A stretch of 64,000 bases of DNA. It comes from an uncultured bacterium (GTDB lineage: Bacteria > Cyanobacteriota > Vampirovibrionia > Gastranaerophilales > Gastranaerophilaceae). A program made the translations under genes and the position numbers. Of the stretch, positions 25,479-33,269 are shown piece after piece; the first letter of the stretch is position 1, and each line of letters opens with the position of its first letter. The notes below the pieces were generated by a model that saw only the letters and a list, made by a program, of their open reading frames with translations, was not told the origin of the DNA and did no database searches. Where the stretch lies: NCBI GenBank assembly GCA_946622415.1, contig CAMOPX010000002.1:62001-126000 (forward strand). The letters are read 5' to 3'.

Positions 25479-25994
25479 ATGGCAGATTTTAAATTCAAGG
25501 TATCGATAGGAAGTGCCAATATAGAACTTGAAGGTGATAGTGAATTAGTAAAAGATTTTTTCAATGAATTAAGGGTAAATGGTTTAGGTAAGTTATCTGA
25601 ATTTAATTTTATGAATGCAACCAAAGAAACCGTAATCGTTCCAAATTGTCAAAGTGCTATTAGTTCAGATAATATTGAAACAAATAATGCCAACGTAGAT
25701 GATAACTACCCAACACTAAATGATATTGTTTTAAGTAATAAAATTAAAACTGAATCTAATTGGATATTGATATATACATTATATGCTACAGATTTCGGGA
25801 AAAAAGCAGTTGCGAAAAAAGAAATTAGTAGCATGTATAAGACAACAAATAGGCAAACATCCGCAAGAAGTAAAAATTTTGCCACTAACATAAAAAAATT
25901 AGTTACAGATAAACTTATATCATCAATAAATGATAACGATTTCATTATTACTGAAAAAGGGAAAGAGGAAGCAAATAAATTATTAGGTATATAA
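25479..25994 (+). CDS. Island protein with winged-helix-like C-terminus
   Basis: About 171 aa. The N-terminal strand segment 'FKFKVSIGSANIELEGDSELVK' resembles small beta modules at the front of various uncharacterised prokaryotic proteins. An acidic, Asn-rich linker follows, then a region about 95-170 ('KKEISSMYKTTNRQTSARSKNF', 'FIITEKGKEEANKLL') with winged-helix character. I chose the second ATG because GGGGG lies 5 bases before it; the track uses 25467. The gene ends 4 bp before the HEPN-like gene, so they form a two-gene unit. The function is unknown. Confidence 0.55.
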   Translation: MADFKFKVSIGSANIELEGDSELVKDFFNELRVNGLGKLSEFNFMNATKETVIVPNCQSAISSDNIETNNANVDDNYPTLNDIVLSNKIKTESNWILIYTLYATDFGKKAVAKKEISSMYKTTNRQTSARSKNFATNIKKLVTDKLISSINDNDFIITEKGKEEANKLLGI

Positions 25995-25998
25995 ACAA

Positions 25999-26733
25999 GT
26001 GGAGAACCTTGAATATTTTTACAAAAGAATACCGAATCAAAACAATTTAACTGCTTCAAAGTTAATACCTTATTTTGTTTATTTTTTACAGGAAGAAAAA
26101 GAAGATATCAATGCTAAAGATATCCTAGAATGTTTTAATATTCTATCTTTGAGTCCATATTCTAACATACCTGCATATTTATCTAAAAATAGTTCTGGAA
26201 AAAACGCTGTTTTAATTAAGGGTAAATGTGGATATAAATTGCATAGAAATACTAAAGAGAAAATTGCTAATGATTTGCAAGATATTATTGAAGTTCCAAT
26301 TACAGAAAATTTAATACCATTATCAATTTTTGACAATACTCCATATTATATTATTGCAAATGCTAAGCAAATGTGTCAGTGCTATGATTCTGGTTTGTAT
26401 GATGCAACATTAGTATTAATGCGAAAACTGGTTGAAACATTAATAATAGAGTGTTTTGAAAGGTATGGAATTGATGATGAAATAAAAAATATAGATGGCG
26501 TTTTTTATTATTTAAGTGACCTTATTGCTAAATTTACAACATGTCAGAAATGGAATGTGAGTCGCAATTTAAAATCTAATATCGAAAAAGTTAAAAAGTA
26601 TGGTGATTTGAGTGCTCATAATAGACGCTTTTTGGCTAAAAAGAAAGATATTGATGACATGAAAATTGAATTAAGGCAAGTCATTCAAGAGATTATTCTA
26701 ACTATTGATTATACAAACTGGAGTAGAGTTTAA
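25999..26733 (+). CDS. HEPN/DUF4145-like protein
   Basis: A 244-aa protein starting at GTG right after its partner. The C-terminal half (about 115-240) is helical: 'CYDSGLYDATLVLMRKLVETL', then 'VKKYGDLSAHNRRFLAKK', the layout of DUF4145/HEPN-like domains in which a 'G(N/D)xxAH' segment follows a long helix. HEPN domains often act as RNases in toxin and abortive-infection systems. A clear RxxxxH site is not evident, so activity is uncertain. The N-terminal part (1-110) is unassigned. The gene ends 7 bp before an att-like site. Confidence 0.5.
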   Translation: MENLEYFYKRIPNQNNLTASKLIPYFVYFLQEEKEDINAKDILECFNILSLSPYSNIPAYLSKNSSGKNAVLIKGKCGYKLHRNTKEKIANDLQDIIEVPITENLIPLSIFDNTPYYIIANAKQMCQCYDSGLYDATLVLMRKLVETLIIECFERYGIDDEIKNIDGVFYYLSDLIAKFTTCQKWNVSRNLKSNIEKVKKYGDLSAHNRRFLAKKKDIDDMKIELRQVIQEIILTIDYTNWSRV

Positions 26734-26740
26734 TTGTTTT

Positions 26741-26762
26741 GTAGCTCGGTGGCTCATAAGAC
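26741..26762 (+). repeat. Third att-like site (degenerate tRNA-fMet anticodon arm)
   Basis: GTAGCTCGGTGGCTCATAAGAC matches the end of the left att site and its island-side flank (GTAGCTCGTCGGGCTCATAAGAC) with only small changes. It is followed by the same downstream arm repeat. It marks either the true right end of the element or the join of two successive insertions. Confidence 0.65.
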
Positions 26763-26784
26763 GCATTTATTTTTTAACTTATTT

Positions 26785-26834
26785 TGTGTGATTGGTATAA
26801 TAAGTGTTAATGGTATTTATAAAATACTTTATTT
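26785..26834 (+). repeat. 50-bp att-arm direct repeat, right copy
   Basis: Identical over 50 bp to 20313-20362. Sequence after it diverges, although both flanks also contain a CTACAATAATT..TAGG-type stretch. Confidence 0.7.
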
Positions 26835-27077
26835 ATGATTACTAATAACTAAATAGCAATAATTCTTTTTCCCCGAACTTTGTTTTAAAAGTTTTATAGC
26901 AATTTATCCCCGATTTTATGTTTTTTAATTTCTCTATCCGCCATGCTTACATATATACCTACAATAATTGTAGGGAACAAGCGATATAATAACGAAATTA
27001 ACCGCCACTTGATTTTAATTTTTTAGCGTTACATAATATCTTTGTTGATAGAATTTCAGCAATTTACAATTTAATAT
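26835..27077. other. Non-coding remnant between third att site and tRNA-fMet
   Basis: About 240 bp with no supported ORF. It contains CCTACAATAATTGTAGGG, a short perfect palindrome resembling the hairpin at the left end of the island. It is probably the leftover end of a second, related element, or the part of the element that supplies the upstream region of the restored tRNA. Confidence 0.4.
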
Positions 27078-27154
<77 letters not shown>

Positions 27155-27172
27155 TTTAAAGGCGAAAGCTGT

Positions 27173-27208
27173 AGTAAAAAACAGAAGTGATAAGCTTCTG
27201 TTTTTTAC
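27173..27208 (+). terminator. Strong terminator after tRNA-fMet
   Basis: TAAAAAACAGAAG and CTTCTGTTTTTTA form a 13-bp stem with a short loop and a T6 run, 20 bp after the tRNA. Confidence 0.85.
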
Positions 27209-27288
27209 TATTGAAAGGCGACGTATGACAATTGAGCAAAACGAGCTGTATTTTTTCAGGACATTTAGTCGGAAAGAAATAAGCAAGC

Positions 27289-27373
27289 TGTCATGCTGAA
27301 CTTGTTTCAGAATCTTATAAAAGTCGCATGTTTACTACATTTTGATAAGACCCTGAAATAAATTCAGGGTGAC
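27289..27373. repeat. REP/MITE-like palindromic unit
   Basis: Two 30-bp imperfect inverted repeats (TGTCATGCTGAACTTGTTTC... and ...GAAATAAATTCAGGGTGACA) surround about 25 bp. The sequence is of the widespread 'GTCATGCTGAACTTGTTTCAG' type found between genes in many genomes. It probably spreads through a transposase acting in trans. Confidence 0.6.
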
Positions 27374-27966
27374 ATTATGGTCGGAAGTTAGTTGAGAATA
27401 GAAGTACCGAAAGTCCCAAAATCTTCCAATTTTTCTAATATGTTCCTAATTCTGTCCCAACGCCGGTTTGCCCAATTTTTGTGTTGTTTCACCTGAGATG
27501 AGAATTTATTGGGTGACGAAATTAGAAATAAGGTCGGAAATTTTATAAAAATGGTCGGAAGCAATCAATAATATATGAGTGGAAGGAATGGAAAGGTAAC
27601 CTTAATAGATTACCTAATCTACATCTGCTTTAAGGACGCAGTAATGCAAGCAAAGCCGACATGCCATTGATGTCATATGTTGACGATATGAACATGGAAC
27701 AAAAAAATTGTTTTACGAACATTCATTTATACGTCCAAGTATATCGTTGGAATTTGATAATTTTGGAATGTTTTATAATGAACGAAAAAAACTCTTAGTA
27801 TAAAACTTTTTGAATTGCTAAAATAAATTTTCAAATATATTTTTATTTAAATTTGCGATGAACAAAATTTACAGGCATATCTAGTATTAGTTAGTTTGTT
27901 TTGGCAAATCGGCAAAATAAATTTTTCACTAGTTTTATATCAATGTATTGCATTCTAGATATATTT
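27374..27966. other. Gene-poor stretch with hairpins and repeated GTCGGAA
   Basis: About 590 bp with no supported CDS. GTCGGAA occurs three times here and once just before the palindromic unit. Four short perfect hairpins lie in a row at 27595-27690 (GGTAA/TTACC, CTGC/GCAG, GACAT/ATGTC, CATAT/ATATG), so a structured RNA is possible. It may also be decayed mobile DNA. Confidence 0.35.
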
Positions 27967-28695
27967 ATGAAAATTTCTTTTAAAAACCCCCCGAATATTA
28001 GGTTTAATAATCTTTTTACGAACTTCGCTTCGAAAAAGAATGAATTTAATCCTTATTATCATGCTTCAAAGATTCCCCAAGGTGCTAATTATGGGGTTGT
28101 CGATTCTTTTGAATGCTTGGATGATAGGACGATTTTTCAGTTGCGTGATGATAATGCAAATGGATTTGATATTTCTGATGGAAGGGATTTTATAATTTTC
28201 AGAAGAATAAAAAAAGCCGAGCATGATGCAAAAAAATTTATAAAATACCATCCTCAATTTGAATATGATGATATAGTCCAAAGCTTAATAGAATTTGTTG
28301 TAAAATATACAGATAAAGAATTATCATCGCAATCCGGTAATTATATTTTTAATGCACTTTATGATGAACGTAGAGATAGTTATTTTGAAAAACTTGTAGA
28401 AAAAGAAAATCAAAAACCGGATTTTATTGCATTTTCTAAAAATGTTGAGGTGTCATACGATCAAGAAATCAACGATGAATTGCCTGATTATTTAAAAAAT
28501 GCGTTGGAATTTTTATTGACGCCCGAGCAGAAATTTATACTTCATACAAAATACGGTATAAACATAAATCGTTGTTTGTCAGCTGATGATATTGCCGAGG
28601 AATTGGGCACAACTGTCCGAAATGTCCATAAACAGGAAATATTTGCACTCAGAAAACTCAGACGTTATCTTTCTTTTTTAAATAGAAATTCATAA
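27967..28695 (+). CDS. Sigma-70 region 4-like regulatory protein
   Basis: About 242 aa. The C-terminus (about 180-238: 'LTPEQKFILHTKYGI', then 'SADDIAEELGTTVRNVHKQE') is a sigma-70 region 4 helix-turn-helix. The middle (about 70-130) is helical like a reduced region 2, with 'YDDIVQSLIEFVVKY'. The start 'MKISFKNPPNIRFNN' resembles the FxG-type openings of this lineage. The track begins at TTG 27901; I prefer ATG 27967, although no ribosome site is clear. It may be an alternative sigma factor. Confidence 0.6.
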   Translation: MKISFKNPPNIRFNNLFTNFASKKNEFNPYYHASKIPQGANYGVVDSFECLDDRTIFQLRDDNANGFDISDGRDFIIFRRIKKAEHDAKKFIKYHPQFEYDDIVQSLIEFVVKYTDKELSSQSGNYIFNALYDERRDSYFEKLVEKENQKPDFIAFSKNVEVSYDQEINDELPDYLKNALEFLLTPEQKFILHTKYGININRCLSADDIAEELGTTVRNVHKQEIFALRKLRRYLSFLNRNS

Positions 28696-28730
28696 AAAAT
28701 ATGGAGTTAATTTTAACTCCATATTTTTTA
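28694..28730. terminator. Bidirectional terminator
   Basis: AAAAAATATGGAGTTAA and TTAACTCCATATTTTTT form a near-perfect 17-bp stem with a 3-4-nt loop and A/T tracts on both sides. It serves the convergent sigma-like and aquaporin genes. Confidence 0.85.
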
Positions 28731-28743
28731 TAGTTTAATTTTC

Positions 28744-29370
28744 TTATTTATTAACAAATTTGAATACACCTGCAGCAAGTGCACCGCCAATAAGATTTGC
28801 TATTATTGTTATGGAAATTATTTTAGCGCAAGCACCAAATGTAAGTAATCCGATAGCAACTGCGGGGTTAAATGCACCAAAACATAGTCCTGCTGTTGCA
28901 AAAGCGCCAACAAGAACGGTAGAACCGATTGCTAAGCCATAATATGAATTTCCTTCGGTTTCTTTTGCGGTAGCCGTATTTAATACAACATAACATAGCG
29001 CAAACGTGAATAAAATTTCACAAACTACAACTTTGCAAACGCTAAAATCAGAAGAACATTGGCAAGGTAAAGATAATAAATGTTTTACGGTAAGTGCTGC
29101 AAGAAAACCTGCCAAAAGTTGTGATATCCAATAAAATACCATATCTTTTGCACTCAATACACCTCTGATTAAGCAAGCTAAAGATACTGCAGGATTATAG
29201 TGGCCACCTGAAATATAGCCGCCTGCATATACCATAACCATTAATACAAAACCTATTGCTAAAGGTGCAATAATACCTGATGCAGTTGAAAATACGCAAC
29301 ATCCTACTGTCAAAACAAGAAAAAACGTTCCGATAAATTCAACTAAACATTTTTTTGATAGTTCTTTCAT
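28744..29370 (-). CDS. Aquaporin/MIP family channel, atypical filter
   Basis: About 208 aa with six hydrophobic helices and two half-helices. The first NPA box is 'GGHYNPAVSL' and the second is 'GAFNPAVAIG'. The Arg that normally follows the second NPA, the ar/R selectivity residue of water and glycerol channels, is Val here, so the solute may differ from water or glycerol. Internal Cys residues are frequent ('PCQCSSD'). The track's start is 9 codons too early. AAAGGAG lies 6 bases before the ATG chosen. Confidence 0.88.
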   Translation of the reverse strand: MKELSKKCLVEFIGTFFLVLTVGCCVFSTASGIIAPLAIGFVLMVMVYAGGYISGGHYNPAVSLACLIRGVLSAKDMVFYWISQLLAGFLAALTVKHLLSLPCQCSSDFSVCKVVVCEILFTFALCYVVLNTATAKETEGNSYYGLAIGSTVLVGAFATAGLCFGAFNPAVAIGLLTFGACAKIISITIIANLIGGALAAGVFKFVNK

Positions 29371-29462
29371 ACTTTTCTCCTTTATTAACACAACCAAACT
29401 TATTCTATCATATTTTTTTGTATTAAGCTAATACATTTATATGAGATTGTTGTGTTAAATGT

Positions 29463-30761
29463 TTAATTTAAACTTGATATTTGTACGTTTTCTTCTGTTT
29501 CTTTAATAATTAGTGAATTAGATACCAAAGCACCTTCTTTGTTTAATGCATCATTTACAATTTTGTTTTTGACAAAGAGAGCACTTGATGAACCGCCATC
29601 AAAATTCATTGCATCCTTGCAGCCTAAACTTTTCATAAGATATGCAAGTTCGTTTAATGTCATTCCGACAGATGTTTGTTCTCTGCCATCTACCGTTACA
29701 ATGATGAGGTTTCCATCATTTGTGTATCCGATTGCGCTTCTTGGGTTTTTGCCTGCTATTGCTTGAAATTTCTGTGTTTTGATATCAACAAATACTTCTG
29801 AATTTTTTACAAGATATGGGCCTGCAGCTATTATGTGGTCTGCGTTTTTAAGTTGTCCTGTGATATTTTGAATTAATTTTACATCTTTTTCTTTTGCAAA
29901 TGCTGAAATTTTTTCCTTTGATGATGAAATTACAAATTCATTCTCTCCTATCGGAATTGGATTAGCGGAAATTTTAGTTATTTTATTATTTTGAATTAAC
30001 ATATTGTATCCGTCTTTAGGTGGTACAGGTGACATAGTGCCCCATTCTGACGTGTATAAAAGGGTATACGCTTGAGACATTCTGGGTTGGTTTATGTTAT
30101 CGATTTTAAGTGTATTTGAAGCAGTATATGCAAATATTTCAAGTCCTACCTTATCCATTGCATAGCTTACACCATCTTGATTTTCATAGAACCCTATGCC
30201 TACCCTGTTATAAATCGGGCCCGTTAATACTTTTCCATCTATTACTAATGCTCCGAGGGGTACTCCTGTTTGTGGTTTAAAATATCCTGCATTAATTGCA
30301 ATAATAGCATTTTCACTTTGTGCCATTTTTCTTACGGATGTTTTAGAATTGAGTTTTTTATTTGCTGTTTTTGGTTTGATAATAAGATTTTTGTTTACTT
30401 TTGTATTTATTTCAACAATATTAATTTTTATTGGCTTAGAATTGATATATTTCAATTTTTTAATATGTGCAATTCCGTCTGCCGGATAGTATATGTATTT
30501 GGTTTTGTATTTGTTTGCTATATTTTTTTCAAATTGCGCTTGTGTAATTTGAATCTCTGCTTTTGGCGGCGGCAGATATTCTGTCGGCTTTGCGAGCAGT
30601 GGTTTTGACCAGTTGAAAGCTAAGATGGCAAAAAACAATATCAAAGCATAAATAACTCCCTCTCTAAGTTCAACGCTGTTGTCCAATCTTTCTTTAATAT
30701 AATTGGACAAGTATTCACTCTGATAGTGTCTGTAATATTCCGTTGCTTCTGCCGTAATCAT
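29463..30761 (-). CDS. Phosphodiester glycosidase family (NAGPA-domain) protein
   Basis: A 432-aa exported or membrane-anchored protein. One transmembrane helix lies near residues 38-50. The C-terminal two thirds is the NAGPA/phosphodiester glycosidase domain: 'IAINAGYFKPQTGVPLGALV', 'IIAAGPYLV', 'NPRSAIGYTNDGNLIIVTVDG' and 'AMNFDGGSSSALF'. Family members cleave sugar-phosphodiester links, for example when remodelling envelope glycans. The substrate here is unknown. It stands alone. Confidence 0.85.
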   Translation of the reverse strand: MITAEATEYYRHYQSEYLSNYIKERLDNSVELREGVIYALILFFAILAFNWSKPLLAKPTEYLPPPKAEIQITQAQFEKNIANKYKTKYIYYPADGIAHIKKLKYINSKPIKINIVEINTKVNKNLIIKPKTANKKLNSKTSVRKMAQSENAIIAINAGYFKPQTGVPLGALVIDGKVLTGPIYNRVGIGFYENQDGVSYAMDKVGLEIFAYTASNTLKIDNINQPRMSQAYTLLYTSEWGTMSPVPPKDGYNMLIQNNKITKISANPIPIGENEFVISSSKEKISAFAKEKDVKLIQNITGQLKNADHIIAAGPYLVKNSEVFVDIKTQKFQAIAGKNPRSAIGYTNDGNLIIVTVDGREQTSVGMTLNELAYLMKSLGCKDAMNFDGGSSSALFVKNKIVNDALNKEGALVSNSLIIKETEENVQISSLN

Positions 30762-31193
30762 TGTTGGATTGTCCTTGGATGTCTAGTATGCTCTACTACT
30801 ATTATAACATTAAAACAAAACAACCTCAATACCGCTCGTGAACTTAATTTCAGGCTATTTTTTAAGTGTTTTTGTTACGTTTTTGTTAAGCAAATAAAAA
30901 TAGCCTATTTAACCTAAAACACAGAAATAAGTGTACTTTTTAATATTAAGAAACATTTCAAACGTAAAGAATCATTAAATGTGGTTATAATTTTTTAAGA
31001 TATGGAATATATATATTGTACGAAATTGGAGTTTTGATTTTTAAGCTTAATATAAGCATAACGATACAAAAAGGCTTTTTTTACACACCTACATTTTTCC
31101 TAACCTTTCCTTCCTTTCTATGTACCAAATAGAAACATCCTTGCAAGACTTTGCAAGGATTTATTTTAATATATACACTTTTTATAAAATTAA
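30762..31193. other. 430-bp intergenic region
   Basis: AT-rich, with no supported ORF. It holds a 10-bp inverted repeat GGCTATTTTT/AAAAATAGCC (30853 and 30895) with a 31-nt loop, and a tight hairpin at 31137-31160. The promoter of the phosphodiester glycosidase gene must lie in its left part. Confidence 0.4.
31137..31166. terminator. Hairpin downstream of the Gly/Ala-rich gene
   Basis: ATCCTTGCAA and TTGCAAGGAT form a perfect 10-bp stem with a GACT loop. The T-rich side is on the + strand (TTATTTT); on the minus strand the tail is GTTTCTATTT. It is probably the terminator of the leftward gene ending at 31194. Confidence 0.55.
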
Positions 31194-32009
31194 TTATAAT
31201 TCGTCTTTTAACTCTGAATCTGAATCTAAATTTGATTTTAGTGTTTTTCTGACAATTTCTGTTTGGTTATCCAACATTTTGCAAACTGTTTCTAAATTTC
31301 TTACTTTATTTTCAAGAATTGTATCTGCGTTTGTCGTGATATTTCCCGTAATATTTTGATAAGCAGACATAGCTGCGTTTCCGGTGCCTTGCATTAAGTT
31401 ACCGGCAACTATTGCACCCAGGCCAAATTCACCCGCATAGGGCGCCACTGCTTGTAAAATGCCGCCCCAACCGGAAATTAATCCTGCCAGAGGCAAAACT
31501 ACATTTTGTCCAAAACCAAAGCCTGATGTTGCACCTGTTGCATATGATGCCGTATTCATTGCGGCAATTCCCGCTGCAGATACAGCATACCCTGTTGCTA
31601 ATCCTGCAGCACCACCGGTAGGTTTACCTTCTTGGCCAAAACTAAGTGCTATATTTGCGGCGCCTGAAGGAAATCCCGAATACGAAGATAATCCCGAAAC
31701 ACCAAATGAACTTGTACCGCTATCATATAAAGATGTTGTTGCTTGATGCGGTGTCCAATACGATGTACCGGGGATATTCATAGCTGAACTTCCGCCTAGT
31801 GTTGGCATAAAGCTGGATGGTGAAAATAAACTTGCTAATTGCCATAAAAAACCGCCTGCTGTTCCAAAGCCCGAACCTGTAGAAGATGAACCTGAAACTG
31901 TCAAATCCCTTAATCTGTCATAGGTTTCATACAGTTCTGCTTTAGCGGATGAGCTGGAATCGCTCCATTTGTTTACTATTGTTAATTCATGGTCGTTTTT
32001 GTATGTCAT
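31194..32009 (-). CDS. Gly/Ser/Ala-rich protein of unknown function
   Basis: A 271-aa protein. Residues 1-35 are hydrophilic and helical. About 36-210 are rich in Gly, Ser, Ala and Phe ('GSGFGTAGGFLWQLASLF', 'AGLATGYAVSAAGIAAMN') with small-residue hydrophobic stretches. The C-terminus (215-271) is a charged helix. It might be a secreted, membrane-active or low-complexity structural protein. No family was recognised. GAGG precedes the ATG. Confidence 0.5.
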   Translation of the reverse strand: MTYKNDHELTIVNKWSDSSSSAKAELYETYDRLRDLTVSGSSSTGSGFGTAGGFLWQLASLFSPSSFMPTLGGSSAMNIPGTSYWTPHQATTSLYDSGTSSFGVSGLSSYSGFPSGAANIALSFGQEGKPTGGAAGLATGYAVSAAGIAAMNTASYATGATSGFGFGQNVVLPLAGLISGWGGILQAVAPYAGEFGLGAIVAGNLMQGTGNAAMSAYQNITGNITTNADTILENKVRNLETVCKMLDNQTEIVRKTLKSNLDSDSELKDEL

Positions 32010-32137
32010 AATTACCTCAAATTTATTTTATTAAATTTTTGAATATTTTTCATAATATGTTTTACTGATTTTTATACAAAAAAATACAAAATCAATTCCT
32101 GATTTTGTATTAATATTTTTTAAATTTTTGTCAAGTT

Positions 32138-33112
32138 TTATACTGTTCCGCTTTTTAATAAATCGTGGATATGTACTGTTCCAATCGGTTTGTTGTCTTC
32201 TGTTACAAATAAATTTGTGATTTTCTTTTCGTTCATAATTTTAATTGCTTCTGTTGCAAATGTATCTTTTGAAACAACAATCGGATTTTTTGTCATTATG
32301 TCTCTTGCAGTTGCATTTTTTAAATCTTTTTCTATATATCTTCTTAAATCGCCATCGGTAAACATTCCGACAAAATCGCCGTTACCGTTTGTAAAACCTA
32401 CACAACCGAGGCGTTTTGATGTCATTTCTAAAATAATATCGTTTATTCCTGCATTGTCAGGTAAAAGCGGCATTTCATCTTTAGTGTGCATTAAGTCTTT
32501 TACTTTCTTTAGAATTGAACCCAACTTTCCTCCGGGGTGTCTTTGGTTGAATTGTACCTTAGAAAAGCTCTTTCTTTCTATCATAGCAACTGTAATTATA
32601 TCCCCCAATACAAGTGTCGCTGTTGTTGAGGATGTGGGTGCCAATCCTAATGGACATGCTTCTTTTGAAGTCGGCAGCTTTAAGACTATATCGCCTGCTC
32701 TGCCTAGTGAACTATCGGGGTTTTTGGTAATTGAAATTAAATTTATTCCGAATCTTTTTGCATAATTTAATATATCAATTAATTCTCTGGATTCACCGCT
32801 GTTTGAAACGGCAATAATTGTATCATCAGGCGTTACCATACCCAAGTCACCGTGGCTCGCTTCCGCAGGATGCATAAAGAATGATGGTGTCCCTGTAGAT
32901 GCTAAAGATGCTGCAATTTTTCTTGCTATATGACCTGATTTGCCCATACCTGAAAGAATAACTCTTCCTTTGGTATTTTCTATCATATCAAGTGCTTTTG
33001 TTAAATTTTCATCTAAAAGTTTTTTTAATTCGTTTATCGCTTCGATTTCGATATCAATAGTGTTGTATGCACTTGTTAAATCAGTGTTTTGTAATTTTTC
33101 CACAGTTTGCAT
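32138..33112 (-). CDS. kdsD: Arabinose-5-phosphate isomerase (KpsF/GutQ family)
   Basis: Interconverts ribulose-5-P and arabinose-5-P, the first step to Kdo for LPS. The N-terminal SIS domain has 'VILSGMGKSGHIARKIAASLA' (residues 50-70), 'HPAEASHGDLGMV' and 'AVSNSGES'. Two CBS domains follow ('LMHTKDEMPLL' and 'IMTKNPIVVSKDTFATEAI'). The 324-aa length is standard. It supports a diderm, Kdo-containing envelope. No other Kdo gene is in the window. Confidence 0.92.
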   Translation of the reverse strand: MQTVEKLQNTDLTSAYNTIDIEIEAINELKKLLDENLTKALDMIENTKGRVILSGMGKSGHIARKIAASLASTGTPSFFMHPAEASHGDLGMVTPDDTIIAVSNSGESRELIDILNYAKRFGINLISITKNPDSSLGRAGDIVLKLPTSKEACPLGLAPTSSTTATLVLGDIITVAMIERKSFSKVQFNQRHPGGKLGSILKKVKDLMHTKDEMPLLPDNAGINDIILEMTSKRLGCVGFTNGNGDFVGMFTDGDLRRYIEKDLKNATARDIMTKNPIVVSKDTFATEAIKIMNEKKITNLFVTEDNKPIGTVHIHDLLKSGTV

Positions 33113-33269
33113 TTTGTACCCGCCTAAATAATGTTATAATATGAAATTATAACTATTTTAGCTTAAAAAACACAGATAGTTAAGAATTTTTATTACAATT
33201 GATAACATTTTAGCAATTTTTTACATTTTTATGTTTTTAGATATATAAAGGTGTAGTATAAGGTTTAGT

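Noticed and set aside
31412-31746. Two + strand ORFs rich in Pro, His and Ala
   Set aside because: They are frame shadows of the Gly/Ser/Ala-rich gene on the minus strand; no ribosome site.
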